Positions 44,199-55,759 are shown, numbered from the stretch's first letter. The stretch is DNA of 64,000 nucleotides from Pelomonas asaccharophilus_A (GCF_031458115.1 NZ_JAVDXV010000007.1:345613-409612); one strand, 5' to 3'. Translations and numbers: made by a program. Notes: generated by a model from the letters alone, not told the origin.

Positions 44199-44843
44199 AT
44201 GAACCTCTGGCAAGACTTCAAGACCAACGACCAGAAGCTGGTGCACAAGTGGGTGCACTACTTTCCGATCTACGAGCGGCATCTGGCACCGTTCCGGAAC
44301 CGGACCATCACGCTGCTGGAGATCGGCGTCTTCAAGGGCGGCTCGCTGCAGATGTGGCAGCGCTTCCTGGGCCCGCTGGCCACCATCGTGGGCATCGACA
44401 TCAACCCCGAGTGCAAGCAGCACGAGGAGCCCGGCATCCACGTGCGCATCGGCGACCAGTCCGATCCGAAGTTCCTGCAGTCGCTGATCGACGAGTTCGG
44501 CACCTTCGACATCGTCATTGACGACGGCAGCCACAAGATGAACCACTTGGTCGCCACCTTCGAGTTCCTGTACCCGCGCATCGCGAAGAACGGCCTCTAC
44601 ATCGCGGAAGACCTGCACACCTGCTACTGGCCGGAGTACGGCGGCGGCGTGAACGAGCCGGGCAGTTTCGTCAACGTCAGCAAGTCGCTGGTCGACAAGC
44701 TGAATGCCGACCACTCGCGCGGCGCGATCGAGGCGGACTTCGTCGCCCGCAACACCTTCGGCATCTCGTTCTACGACAGCGTCATCGTCTACGAGCGCGG
44801 CACCATCCCCGTGAAGGCCGCACCCACCATCGGCCGCGGCTGA
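44199..44843 (+). CDS. class I methyltransferase (CmcI/macrocin O-methyltransferase-like)
   Basis: A 214-residue methyltransferase. ITLLEIGVFKGGSLQMWQRF is motif I, VGIDINPECKQHE is the SAM ribose site, and FDIVIDDGSHKMNHLVATF with its DDGSH motif is typical of the CmcI and TylF-like metal-dependent O-methyltransferases. A sugar or glycan O-methylation role is an inference from the neighbours. It starts 14 bases past the previous stop. Confidence 0.8.
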   Translation: MNLWQDFKTNDQKLVHKWVHYFPIYERHLAPFRNRTITLLEIGVFKGGSLQMWQRFLGPLATIVGIDINPECKQHEEPGIHVRIGDQSDPKFLQSLIDEFGTFDIVIDDGSHKMNHLVATFEFLYPRIAKNGLYIAEDLHTCYWPEYGGGVNEPGSFVNVSKSLVDKLNADHSRGAIEADFVARNTFGISFYDSVIVYERGTIPVKAAPTIGRG

Positions 44844-44852
44844 GATCCCCGG

Positions 44853-46181
44853 CTACTTGCCGGCCTGCTTCAGCAGGCCGCGCAGCCCGTTGCGGCTGTG
44901 CGAGCCGAAGTGCCGCAGCAGCTCCGCCACCTCGCGCAGCAAGGCCTCGCGCTGCCCCTGCATGTCGCGGGCCAGCTCAGCGCCCAGGCGCCCCTCATTG
45001 GCGGCAAAGTCGAAATTGGGGTCAGTGACGAATTTCGCCGGCGCCCCGACCACCACCGCCGCATCGGTGCGCGGCCCCGCCGCGAAGGCCTCGGCCGCCA
45101 CGACGTCGCGCACGTAGCCCGGGCTCCAGGCTGGATAGCGCCCATCCAGCGCCAGATCGCGCAGCGCCTGCTCCAGCGGCCCATCGCGACGCTGGCGGGC
45201 GTTGTCCATGATCCAGCTGGTCTGGAAGTTCTCCAGCACGAAATGGCGGTTGCTCTGCAGCACCACCAGCCCCTGCCGGTCGGCCGGGGCGCCCAGTTGG
45301 GCCTTCAGGTTGACCCACATCATGTGGCCCAGCGTCGCGCCGGGCGCGGCGCTGGCGTGGTACGGCTGGGTCAGGTCCTCGACGTGATGCAGCGCCAGGC
45401 CCGCGAAGCGCCAACCCCAGTAGGCATGGCCGGTCTGCCAGGCCAGCACGGCCAGGCCACCGTACTGCTGTACGCGCAGCTCGGTGAAGGTGCGCGCGAA
45501 GCTCGGCGCCAAGGTGTTGAAGACGCGCCCTTGGTGAAAGAAGCCCATATGGAACGGCGCCTGCGAGCCGATGGCCACGGCCGGGTTGCCGAAGGGTTGC
45601 TTGCCAAAGCCATAGCCCGGATTGGACGGCGCACCCGCGTTGTCGTCGAACAGGTTCAGGTCATGGCCGTAGTCAGGCTCGTCGCAGGCCGAGGCCAGCA
45701 CCGCCAGCGGCGCCACCGCCTCGCCCGCTTGCAACGCGACAAAGCGCTGCGTGGCGCCTTTGCTGTTGCCGACCGCGCTGACCTCGGCGGCGTCCAGCGC
45801 CGGGCGGCTGCTGTCCGCCTCGCGCGGGTCGACCTGCAGGTACAGCGCCAGCTTGGACTGCGGCGACAGGCGCAGCGCACGCAGGAAGGCCGCGCGCCGC
45901 TCGGCATCGCTGCGTTTGGCATCGGCCGTGAAGCGCAGCGCCTCGGGCCGTGGCGCGTGCCCCTTCAGGTGCTGGCGGGCCCAGGCCTCCTGGGCGTCCA
46001 GCGTGCGCGCAATGGCGGACTCCTGGGCGCGCAGGAAATCGACGAGGGGTTCGACCTTCACGGCCGCGGCGTTGGCGACCTCGGGCATGCGCTCGAAGGC
46101 GCGGTAGCACATGGGACTGTGGTTGCCCCAGGCCTGCGCGAGGGTTGGCAGCAGGGCCAGCAGAAGGAAGGTGTGGCGCAT
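44853..46181 (-). CDS. secreted zinc phospholipase C/S1-P1 nuclease-like protein
   Basis: A 442-residue exported protein. MRHTFLLLALLPTLAQA is a signal peptide whose cut would leave Trp-Gly-Asn-His at the mature N-terminus; in zinc phospholipase C and P1 nuclease the mature Trp1 is a zinc ligand. ALHHVEDLTQPYHASA near residue 260 resembles the family HxxxD/E...P.H zinc motif, and CYRAFERMPE and GHMMWVN add possible ligands. It probably cleaves phospholipids or nucleic acid outside the cell. The start at 46181 gives the best signal peptide; the frame extends upstream to 46232. It is longer than the usual 280 residues, with an inserted middle. Confidence 0.6.
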   Translation of the reverse strand: MRHTFLLLALLPTLAQAWGNHSPMCYRAFERMPEVANAAAVKVEPLVDFLRAQESAIARTLDAQEAWARQHLKGHAPRPEALRFTADAKRSDAERRAAFLRALRLSPQSKLALYLQVDPREADSSRPALDAAEVSAVGNSKGATQRFVALQAGEAVAPLAVLASACDEPDYGHDLNLFDDNAGAPSNPGYGFGKQPFGNPAVAIGSQAPFHMGFFHQGRVFNTLAPSFARTFTELRVQQYGGLAVLAWQTGHAYWGWRFAGLALHHVEDLTQPYHASAAPGATLGHMMWVNLKAQLGAPADRQGLVVLQSNRHFVLENFQTSWIMDNARQRRDGPLEQALRDLALDGRYPAWSPGYVRDVVAAEAFAAGPRTDAAVVVGAPAKFVTDPNFDFAANEGRLGAELARDMQGQREALLREVAELLRHFGSHSRNGLRGLLKQAGK

Positions 46182-46486
46182 CGGGCGGCTTGACATGCGA
46201 AGGCGCAGATTCTGACCCCGACGGCCGAGCAAAGCCTTGCGACCGAATCCACGAAGCCGCTTGTGACGCCCCCGCCTTCCGGTGTGCCACGGGCCGGTCA
46301 GCCCAGCGCGGCACGCGCAAGTTTTGCTGTGTGCAGGTTACGGGCGGGTACGGTTTCGCAGAAGCAGCGATTGGGGAAGCGCGGCTTCGCCAACGCCAAA
46401 GACGCCGGCACGCGAGCGGCTTCATGAAAGCCCCATGTGCCATGCGCGGCGCGGCTCCTAGGATGGGCCATCCCGGGGAGACTGCC
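46182..46486. other. intergenic gap with no gene seen
   Basis: This divergent gap between the phospholipase-like gene and the Yip1-family gene has no supported reading frame, tRNA or clear hairpin terminator. It must carry two divergent promoters, but no sigma-70-like box pair stood out. Confidence 0.5.
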
Positions 46487-47713
46487 ATGCAACTGGTCCA
46501 GCGCGCGCAAGACATCCTGTTCAAGCCCAAGGACACCTGGCCGCAGATCGCCGCGGAGGCCGCCACGCCGCAGTCGCTGTACAGGGACTGGGTGCTCATC
46601 CTCGCGGCAGTGCCGGCGGTGGCGGGCTTCGTCGGCCTGTCGGTGATGGGCGTGGGCGGCTTCGGCTTCAGCTACCGCGTGCCCATCGTCAGTGGGCTGG
46701 TGCACATGGTGTTCAGCTATCTGCTGTCGCTGGGCATGGTCTACCTGCTGGCCCTGCTGGTGAACGCGCTGGCACCCAGTTTCGGAGGCACCCCCGACCG
46801 CCTGGCCGCACTCAAGCTGGTGGCCTACGGCAGCACGGCAGGCTTCGCGGGCGGCGTGTTCCAGCTGCTGCCCTCGCTGAGCGCGCTGGGCCTGCTGTGC
46901 GGCGTCTACTCGATTTACCTCGTCTACCTCGGGCTGCCGGTGCTGATGCGCACCCCGCCGGAAAAGTCCGCCGGCTACACGGCCGTGGTGGTGGTGGCCG
47001 GCATCGTGGCCGGGCTGGTCGTGGGCGCGGTGAGCGGCGCGGTGCTCGGCGGCTGGAGCAGCGGACGCCCGGATGGTGGCGCGGTGACCATCCAGAGCCC
47101 CGGCGGCGACGTCACCCTCGACACCAGCAAGATGGAAGCGGCCGCCAAACGCATGGAGGCGTTGGGCAAACGCATGGAAGAGGCCCAGGCCAAGGGAGAC
47201 AGCGCCGCGGCGGGCAAGGCTCTGGGCGACATGATGGGCGCGATGGCCGGCGCGACCGGCGGCGCCAAGCCCATGCCGGCCGCCGACCTCAAGGCGCTGC
47301 TGCCCGAGGGCTTCGGCGATTTCAAACGCAGCAGCGTCGAGGCGCAGAGTGGCGGCGCGATGGGCATCCAATCGTCTTCCGCCCGGGCCCGCTACGGCAA
47401 CGGCGACAAGGCCGTCAGCCTGGACATCACCGACATGGGCAGCCTCGCCGGCATGGCCGGCCTTGCGGGCTGGGCCCACATGACCCTCGACAAGGAGACC
47501 GATGGCCGTGTCGAGCGCGTGTTCAAGCAGGGCGACCGCACGGTGCGGGAGGAGTACCGCAAGGATGGCTCGCGCGCCGAGATGACGGTGCTGCTGCCCA
47601 ACGGCGTCATCGTCGAGGCGAAGGGCGATCAGGTCGGCATCGAACAGTTGCGCGGCATCATCAATGGCGTCGACCTCAACAAGCTCGCCACCGCAGCGCG
47701 CCCGCCCAGCTGA
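46487..47713 (+). CDS. Yip1-family membrane protein
   Basis: A 408-residue protein. The Yip1 start MQLVQRAQDILFKPKDTWPQ leads into five hydrophobic segments over residues 35-190 (for example DWVLILAAVPAVAGFVGLSV). The soluble C-terminal 210 residues are Ala/Met/Gly-rich (KRMEALGKRMEEAQAKGD) and then form a domain ending VGIEQLRGIINGVDLNKL. The ATG at 46487 follows ggggagactgcc; the frame is open far upstream without similarity. The role is unknown; Yip1 proteins are predicted membrane organisers or transport helpers. Confidence 0.8.
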   Translation: MQLVQRAQDILFKPKDTWPQIAAEAATPQSLYRDWVLILAAVPAVAGFVGLSVMGVGGFGFSYRVPIVSGLVHMVFSYLLSLGMVYLLALLVNALAPSFGGTPDRLAALKLVAYGSTAGFAGGVFQLLPSLSALGLLCGVYSIYLVYLGLPVLMRTPPEKSAGYTAVVVVAGIVAGLVVGAVSGAVLGGWSSGRPDGGAVTIQSPGGDVTLDTSKMEAAAKRMEALGKRMEEAQAKGDSAAAGKALGDMMGAMAGATGGAKPMPAADLKALLPEGFGDFKRSSVEAQSGGAMGIQSSSARARYGNGDKAVSLDITDMGSLAGMAGLAGWAHMTLDKETDGRVERVFKQGDRTVREEYRKDGSRAEMTVLLPNGVIVEAKGDQVGIEQLRGIINGVDLNKLATAARPPS

Positions 47714-47726
47714 GCACGCCCCTGCT

Positions 47727-48197
<471 letters not shown>

Positions 48198-48205
48198 GGC
48201 GTCGC

Positions 48206-49405
48206 TCACAGCTTGAGTCGTCCCCACAGCCAGCCGGTCTTGACGCCGGCCAGCGTGGCGATGGATTGTTGGTGGATGTAGGGCAGCCTGCCGCCCCAGC
48301 CGAAGAAGCGGTCGCGCAGCCAGGGCGCGACCACCGCATGGGACTGGAACATCGGCGTCAGCCGCTTGCTGGCCTGGCCGTAGAAACGCAGGTGGGCACG
48401 GCGGCGGCGCGTGTAGCGCTCGAAGACCTGCGGCCAGTCGCCATCGGCCTCCGCGGCAAGCTCGTGCGCATCGATGAGCGCCATGTTGGCGCCCTGCCCC
48501 AGTTGCGGGCTCATGCCATGGGCGCAGTCGCCGATGGCCAGCACGCGGCCGTCATGCCAGCGGGCCATCCAGACGTCGGCGTAGCGGGCCTCGCGCAACT
48601 GCGTGGCATCGGTCAGTTCGGTCAGCAGCGGCGTGACCTCGGGAAACAGCGCGGCCATCTGCGCCTTGAGCCGGTCCAGGCCGATTCGCCCGGCCCAGCC
48701 ATCCAGCTCGGCGACGGGCAGGCTCCAGAACAGGTTGATGCCACGCCGCGTGTCGTCGCCGGCCGCCTTGCCCACGGGCATCAGGCCCAGCATCTGCGAC
48801 GCGGAGCGAAAGCGCTGGCGCAGCTCGATCTGCGGAAATCCTTGCGGCGCCGGCAGCACGGTCCACACCGCGCCCCACGGAAACGGGTGTGCATGCTGGG
48901 CGACCCTCATGCCCTCGCGCAGCCGCGAGAAGCTGCCGTTGGCCAGGATCAGCGCGGCATGCCGCGCGGGCGCGCGGTCGGCAAAGCGCAGCGTGACACC
49001 GTTGGCATCCTGCTCAAATCCCTGCGCCGACGCGCCACACTGCCAGTCCACACCCAGCTCGCGCAGGCGCCGCCACAGCAGCCCCATCAGCGCGCCGCGC
49101 TGCAGGCCCAGGCCATAGGCCTCGGCGTGGAAGCGCCGGTAGCTCATGTCAAGCACCGCGCGGCCGGTGGGCGTGTCGCCGAACAGCCGGTCCACGCGGG
49201 TGCCCAGCGCCAGTGCATCGTCCAGCAAGCCCATGGCTGCCAGCACGCGCTGGCCGGTGGGCTGCAGCAGCAGGCCCGCGCCTATGGGCTTCGGTTCGGC
49301 GACCGCCTCGTAAAGCGTGACGGCAATGCCGCGCTCGGCCAGGCGAATCGCCGCGGCCGCACCGGCGACGCCCGCGCCGACGATGGCGATCGTCGGCTCA
49401 GGCAA
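48206..49405 (-). CDS. FAD-dependent monooxygenase (UbiH/salicylate hydroxylase type)
   Basis: A 399-residue flavoprotein. IAIVGAGVAGAAAAIRLAER gives the FAD-binding GxGxxG at residues 7-26. RVLAIGDCAHGMSPQLGQGA near 285 is the GD...P conserved motif with the riboflavin contact. The substrate is unknown; aromatic or isoprenoid hydroxylation is typical. It overlaps the pccA stop by 8 bases, so it is part of the propionate operon transcript although no step of that pathway needs it. Confidence 0.85.
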   Translation of the reverse strand: MPEPTIAIVGAGVAGAAAAIRLAERGIAVTLYEAVAEPKPIGAGLLLQPTGQRVLAAMGLLDDALALGTRVDRLFGDTPTGRAVLDMSYRRFHAEAYGLGLQRGALMGLLWRRLRELGVDWQCGASAQGFEQDANGVTLRFADRAPARHAALILANGSFSRLREGMRVAQHAHPFPWGAVWTVLPAPQGFPQIELRQRFRSASQMLGLMPVGKAAGDDTRRGINLFWSLPVAELDGWAGRIGLDRLKAQMAALFPEVTPLLTELTDATQLREARYADVWMARWHDGRVLAIGDCAHGMSPQLGQGANMALIDAHELAAEADGDWPQVFERYTRRRRAHLRFYGQASKRLTPMFQSHAVVAPWLRDRFFGWGGRLPYIHQQSIATLAGVKTGWLWGRLKL

Positions 49406-51422
49406 AGCGAAGAATCGGCTGGTCCACGGACAGGCTTTCGCCCGGCTTGGCCAGGATCTCGGCCACCGTCACGTCCTGCTGCGCGCTGAGGATGTTTTCC
49501 ATCTTCATCGCTTCGATGACGGCCAGGCGCTCGCCAGCCTGCACGGTTTGGCCCACCTGCGCGGCCAGGTGCACCAGCAGGCCCGGCATGGGCGACAGCA
49601 GCAGCTTGGACGTGTCGGGCGGCGCCTTGTAGGGCATCAGCGCCTGCAGTTCGGCGGCGCGCGGGCTCAGCACAGTCAGCTCGACGGCGCGGCCGCCATG
49701 CTGGATGCGATAGGCCAGCGGGTTCTTCGCCGTGCCGCGCTCGGCCTGGGCCGTGAAGCTCAGGCCGTTGACGGTGCCGGTGATGCGCACGTCGTTCAGG
49801 CGCGAGCGGCTGACGATGCGGTAATCCTTGTCGCCGACCTGCACGCGCGCCTCGCCGAGCGCACCGGCGAACTCGCTGATGTGCATCGCGTGCTGCTCGC
49901 CGCGGCCGGCGCCGAGGTTCACGACGGCGACGTAGTCGTGCTCGATCTGCACCTCGTGGCCCGGCAGCTGGCCACTGATGCCGGCCTCACGCTCGCGCGC
50001 CTTGCGGCGGATGAAGCCGGCCAGCGCGACGAGGAATAGCGGGTCGTCGTGCGGTACGTCCTCGGCCTTGAAGCCGCCGACGTAGTGCTGGGCGATGAAG
50101 CCGGTGTTGAAGTTGCCGCTGCCGAAATCGGGATGCGCCAGCAGCGCGGCCTGGAACGGGATGTTGCTGGACACGCCGCGGATGACGAAGCCGTTCAGCG
50201 CCTCGCGCATCTTGGCGATGGCCTCGGCGCGATCCCTTCCATGCACGATGAGCTTGGCGATCATCGAGTCGTAGAACATCGGGATCTCGCCGCCCTCGTA
50301 GACGCCGGTGTCCACGCGCACGCCAAAGCGGCCCGCCTCGGCCTGCTGCATCGTCGTCTCGGGCGGCTGATAACGCACGAGACGGCCCGTCGACGGCAGG
50401 AAGTTGCGGAACGGGTCTTCCGCGTTGATGCGGCACTCGATGGCCCAGCCATCGCGCTTGATGTCGGCCTGCGTGAAGGTCAGCGGCTCGCCGGCGGCGA
50501 CGCGGATCATCTGCTCGACGAGGTCCAGCCCGGTGATGCACTCGGTGACCGGGTGCTCCACCTGCAGCCGCGTGTTCATCTCCAGGAAGTAGAAGTCCTG
50601 GTCCTTGCCGACAACGAACTCCACCGTGCCGGCGCTCTGGTACTTCACGGCCTTGGCCAGCGCGACGGCCTGCTCGCCCATCGCGCGGCGCGTGGCCTCG
50701 CTGATGAAGGGCGACGGCGCTTCCTCGATGACCTTCTGGTGGCGGCGCTGGATGGAGCATTCGCGCTCCCACAGGTAGACCACGTTGCCTTGCGAATCGC
50801 CCAGCACCTGGATCTCGATGTGGCGCGGCTGCTCGACGAACTTCTCCATGAAGACGCGGTCGTCGCCGAAGCTGTTGCGCGCCTCGTTGCGGCAGGACGT
50901 GAAGCCCTCGAAGCATTCCTTGTCGTTGAACGCCACGCGCAAGCCCTTGCCACCACCGCCGGCGCTGGCCTTGATCATGACCGGGTAGCCGATGCGCTGC
51001 GCGATCTGCACGGCTTCTTCCGCCGACAGGATGGGTTCGTTGTGGCCGGGGATGGTGCTGACCTTGGCCTCGTTGGCCAGCTTCTTGGACGCGATCTTGT
51101 AGTGCTTGGGGCCGATGAAGGCGATGCCCTCTTCCTCGACGCGGCGCGCGAAGTCCTCGTTCTCGGACAAGAAGCCGTAGCCGGGGTGGATGGCCTGCGC
51201 ACCGGCCTGCTTGGCGGCGGCGATGATCTTGTCGGCGACGAGATAGCTCTCGCGCGACGGCGCCGGCCCCAGCAGCACGGCCTCGTCGGCCAGCTCGACA
51301 TGGCGGGCGTCCTTGTCGGCCTCGGAGTAGACGGCGACGGTGGCGATGCCCATCTTCCTGGCTGTGGCGATCACCCGGCAGGCAATCTCGCCGCGATTCG
51401 CAATGAGGATCTTGGTGAACAT
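49398..51422 (-). CDS. pccA: acetyl/propionyl-CoA carboxylase alpha subunit (biotin carboxylase + BCCP)
   Basis: A 674-residue biotin enzyme. The biotin carboxylase part starts MFTKILIANRGEIACRVIAT, with ATP-grasp MIKASAGGGGKGLRVAFN near residue 160 and EMNTRLQVEHPVTE near 287. The connecting BT region precedes a biotinyl domain with the biotin Lys in VIEAMKMENILSAQ near 640. With PccB it carboxylates propionyl-CoA to methylmalonyl-CoA. The ATG at 51422 matches the family start. The genes between it and pccB are unusual. Use on acetyl-CoA or other acyl-CoA cannot be excluded. Confidence 0.92.
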   Translation of the reverse strand: MFTKILIANRGEIACRVIATARKMGIATVAVYSEADKDARHVELADEAVLLGPAPSRESYLVADKIIAAAKQAGAQAIHPGYGFLSENEDFARRVEEEGIAFIGPKHYKIASKKLANEAKVSTIPGHNEPILSAEEAVQIAQRIGYPVMIKASAGGGGKGLRVAFNDKECFEGFTSCRNEARNSFGDDRVFMEKFVEQPRHIEIQVLGDSQGNVVYLWERECSIQRRHQKVIEEAPSPFISEATRRAMGEQAVALAKAVKYQSAGTVEFVVGKDQDFYFLEMNTRLQVEHPVTECITGLDLVEQMIRVAAGEPLTFTQADIKRDGWAIECRINAEDPFRNFLPSTGRLVRYQPPETTMQQAEAGRFGVRVDTGVYEGGEIPMFYDSMIAKLIVHGRDRAEAIAKMREALNGFVIRGVSSNIPFQAALLAHPDFGSGNFNTGFIAQHYVGGFKAEDVPHDDPLFLVALAGFIRRKAREREAGISGQLPGHEVQIEHDYVAVVNLGAGRGEQHAMHISEFAGALGEARVQVGDKDYRIVSRSRLNDVRITGTVNGLSFTAQAERGTAKNPLAYRIQHGGRAVELTVLSPRAAELQALMPYKAPPDTSKLLLSPMPGLLVHLAAQVGQTVQAGERLAVIEAMKMENILSAQQDVTVAEILAKPGESLSVDQPILRFA

Positions 51423-51433
51423 GAGTTGCCTCG

Positions 51434-51724
51434 TTATTTCTTGGAGCCCAGCAGCTTCTTGCGCTGCTCGGTGAAGTGCCACCACGGCTGGGCGGGCCCG
51501 CCGTTCATGAAGTCGTGCGCGGCCATGAAGGTGTCCAGCACGCAGGGGTCGTGGCGCTGGCCCATGGGGTCGCGCAGCGCGTCATAGGTCTTGTACGGGT
51601 CCATGCGCTTCACGTCGGCCGGCGTGTTGATGCCCAGGCCGATGAGGTCCGCTTCCATCGCCTTGCCGATGTTGGGGATGTCGGTGAGGCGCTTCGCCTC
51701 GGCCGCGCAGCTGGCCTTGCTCAT
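51434..51724 (-). CDS. helix-hairpin-helix protein of the Cdd1/mitomycin-resistance-like family
   Basis: A 96-residue protein. RLTDIPNIGKAMEADLIGLG is a helix-hairpin-helix, DPYKTYDALRDPMGQRHDPC follows, and FMNGGPAQPWWHFTEQRK ends the domain; this arrangement matches small Cdd1-like proteins. Nucleic-acid binding is suggested by the hairpin motif but no function is proven. It starts with a 4-base overlap on the secreted-protein gene and stops 11 bases before pccA, so it is in the propionate operon. Confidence 0.75.
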   Translation of the reverse strand: MSKASCAAEAKRLTDIPNIGKAMEADLIGLGINTPADVKRMDPYKTYDALRDPMGQRHDPCVLDTFMAAHDFMNGGPAQPWWHFTEQRKKLLGSKK

Positions 51725-52862
51725 GGCAGCGCCTCCCCGTCGCGCAGCGGGTTGGGCAGCGACAGGCGATCGCTGCAATCTCCCAGCGCGCAAGGCAACT
51801 GGCCGACCAGTTGCAGGTGCAGCCCTGCGGGCAGAGCGGCATCGGTGTTCGGCAAGCGCCCCAGCACCCTGACCGCCAGCACGCGGGCGCCAGGTTCCCA
51901 CTTGGCCAGGCCCTCGCCCTCGACCAACGCAAAGCTGCTCTGATAGCCGCCGCCGACCGCCATCACGCGGGCACGCGTCGGCGCGACCACTTCGTTCAGC
52001 CTCACGGCCGTCAGCACGATCTGGTCCTGGTAGCGAAAGGGGTTCTGCGCCAACGCATTGAGGCCAACCCATAGGCTGGCACCCGTCGGCTTCGCGAAGG
52101 CCTGCAGGCGCTGCGCATTGGCTTGCTTCAGCGCATCACGCTCTTCACGCGCCTGGCGCTGGCGCTGCTGGCTGGCCACGCTGTTGCTGTACTGGGAGAA
52201 ATCCTTGCCCGCGTCCAGCGGCAGCGTGGCTTCGACGACGATGCCCTTGGGGTTGCCGTATGGATCGAACTCCAGATCGGTCTGGGGCACCATCCGCACG
52301 CGCACATGGCTGCGTTCGCCGCCCGGCCGGCCGCGCTCGCGCAGGCGGTCATCGCCGCAGCGCAGCTTGAGCTTGTCCAGCGCCGAACTCAGCATCCGCT
52401 TGGCGACATCGTCCGACACCAGGGCCGGGCCATCGGCCTGCAGCACAAACAGCGTGTCGGGCTTGCAGGGATCGGGGTACTTGGTCAGCTCGCTGGTGGC
52501 CTCAACGGCCAGGCGCGGGCTCATGCCCTCCAGCTTGGGCAGCGGGCCGAGATCGAACAGCACGTTGTCGCCCCGCAGCGCGCGCGCCTTCAGTCCTTGC
52601 GCGGGTTCCGGCAGGTAGACGCCGGCACTGAAGCGCCCCGCCCACTCCTCGCGGTGCGAGGGTGAATTTTTCAGCGTCCAGATGGCCTTGCCCTGGCCTT
52701 CGGCGAGGCCGTCACGGCAGACGCCCTGGTAGCTGAAGACGTAGTCGCTGCTGGCCAGGTAGGCCGGCGCGGACACCGCGCAGCCGCTGGCCGGGTCCTT
52801 GTGCTGAGTTGCCTGGGCCTGGCTGGTCAGCACAACCGCCAGCGCCAACATCCAGCGCTTGC

Positions 52863-52866
<4 letters not shown>
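51721..52866 (-). CDS. secreted MORN-like protein of unknown function
   Basis: A 381-residue exported protein. With the GTG at 52866 it begins VSKRWMLALAVVLTSQAQAT, a signal peptide. The mature start has SYQGVCRDGLAEGQGKAIW then EEWAGRFSAGVYL, resembling one or two MORN repeats. Three Cys pairs (for example PCALGDCSDR near the end) fit a periplasmic protein. A middle Gln/Arg-rich helix may be a coiled coil. The GTG overlaps the pccB stop by 4 bases and the stop overlaps the next start by 4 bases, so it is tightly coupled inside the operon. I do not recognise a family. Confidence 0.65.
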
Positions 52867-54395
<1,529 letters not shown>

Positions 54396-54407
54396 GGGGT
54401 TCGGCCC

Positions 54408-54797
54408 TCAGAAAGGGAAATTGATCTCCACGCCGTTGCCGGCGGGGTCTTGCAGGAAGAACTGGTGCTGGCGCGTGATGTCCGAGCGCACCTCGTGGAA
54501 GGTCACGCCTGAAGCGGCCAGATGGGCGGCCATGGCCTGGTGGTCGGTGCCGTTGAAGGCCGTGTGGTCGTAGGTCGTCGGCCGGGTCGCGTCGACCGGG
54601 CCGCGCACGGGCTCGTGGGCGCGCTGTGTGGACAGGTGAACGACCGGATGGCCGCCGGCATAGAGCCAGTAGCCGTCGCTGTCGAAGCCCGGCCGGGGCC
54701 CGACGGTGAGGCCCAGCACGTCGCGGTAGAAGTCGCGCAGCGTGGCCAGCAGTTCGGCCGGCGCGCGCAGGTTGATGTGGTTCAAGCCGGTGATCAT
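54408..54797 (-). CDS. VOC-family protein (glyoxalase/dioxygenase-like)
   Basis: A 129-residue single-module protein. MITGLNHINLRAPAELLATL starts the fold with a metal His, FYRDVLGLTVGPRPGFDSDG follows, and the C-terminal module ends FFLQDPAGNGVEINFPF with the metal Glu. It is close to the glyoxalase/bleomycin-resistance type. It overlaps the meaB stop by one base. In this operon it could be the epimerase instead of the 47727-48197 gene, but that gene fits better. Confidence 0.8.
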   Translation of the reverse strand: MITGLNHINLRAPAELLATLRDFYRDVLGLTVGPRPGFDSDGYWLYAGGHPVVHLSTQRAHEPVRGPVDATRPTTYDHTAFNGTDHQAMAAHLAASGVTFHEVRSDITRQHQFFLQDPAGNGVEINFPF

Positions 54798-55759
54798 CAG
54801 GAACTCCGGAAAGCAGCCAGCAACTGCCGGGCTGCGGTGGAAGCGGGCGTGCGACCTTCTCGCACATCGGCTGTGGCGGCTTGCAGGCGCTCGGCCACGC
54901 CCGGATGGGCCACGAAGGCCTGGCGCAGGCCGGCCTGGATGCGCTCCCACATCCACGCGAGCGACTGCTCGCGGCGCTTGGCCGCCCAGCTGCCGTTGGC
55001 GATGCGCGCATCGCGTTGGGCGGTCAGCGCATCCCACAGCGGCGCGATGCCCTCGGCCTTCAGCGCGCTGACCTGCAGCACGCGCGGCGCCGCATGGGCA
55101 TGCGTGGGCAACAGCCGCAGCGCGGACGTGATCTGCGCCTGCGCGCGCATGGCGGCCGTCGGGTCGAGGTCGGCCTTGTTGATGACCACCAGGTCGGCCA
55201 GTTCCATGACGCCCTTCTTGATGGCCTGCAGGTCATCGCCCGCATTGGGCAGCTGCAGCAGCAGATACAGGTCGGTCATGCCGGCCACGGCGGTCTCGCT
55301 CTGGCCCACGCCCACGGTCTCGACGATGACGACGTCGTAGCCCGCCGCCTCGCACAGCAGCATGGCCTCACGCGTCTTCTCGGCCACGCCGCCCAGCGTG
55401 CCGCTGCTGGGGCTGGGGCGGATGAAGGCGCGCTGGTCCATGGAGAGCTTCTCCATGCGCGTCTTGTCGCCCAGGATGGCGCCGCCGGACACGCTGCTGG
55501 ACGGATCCACCGTCAGCACCGCCACGCGATGGCCGCGCTCCAGCAGCAACAGGCCGAAGGCCTCGATGAAGGTGCTCTTGCCCACGCCCGGCACGCCCGA
55601 GATGCCCAGGCGCAGCGCGTTGCCGGTGGCCGGCATCAGCGCGGTCAGCAGCGCATCGGCCTGCTCGCGATGATCGGCCCGCGTGGACTCGACCAGCGTG
55701 ATGGCCTTGGCCAGCGCACGGCGCTCGCTGGCCTTCACGCGCCCGGCAAGGTCGCTCAC
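54797..55759 (-). CDS. meaB: methylmalonyl-CoA mutase-associated GTPase MeaB
   Basis: A 320-residue G3E GTPase that guards B12 loading and integrity of methylmalonyl-CoA mutase. The P-loop is LGISGVPGVGKSTFIEAFG near residue 55. DPSSSVSGGAILGDKTRM near 90 contains the conserved switch, VETVGVGQSE follows, and NKADLDPT gives the base-specificity site. The GTG at 55759 overlaps the GNAT stop by 4 bases; the frame is open much further upstream but reads through two other genes. Confidence 0.95.
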   Translation of the reverse strand: MSDLAGRVKASERRALAKAITLVESTRADHREQADALLTALMPATGNALRLGISGVPGVGKSTFIEAFGLLLLERGHRVAVLTVDPSSSVSGGAILGDKTRMEKLSMDQRAFIRPSPSSGTLGGVAEKTREAMLLCEAAGYDVVIVETVGVGQSETAVAGMTDLYLLLQLPNAGDDLQAIKKGVMELADLVVINKADLDPTAAMRAQAQITSALRLLPTHAHAAPRVLQVSALKAEGIAPLWDALTAQRDARIANGSWAAKRREQSLAWMWERIQAGLRQAFVAHPGVAERLQAATADVREGRTPASTAARQLLAAFRSS

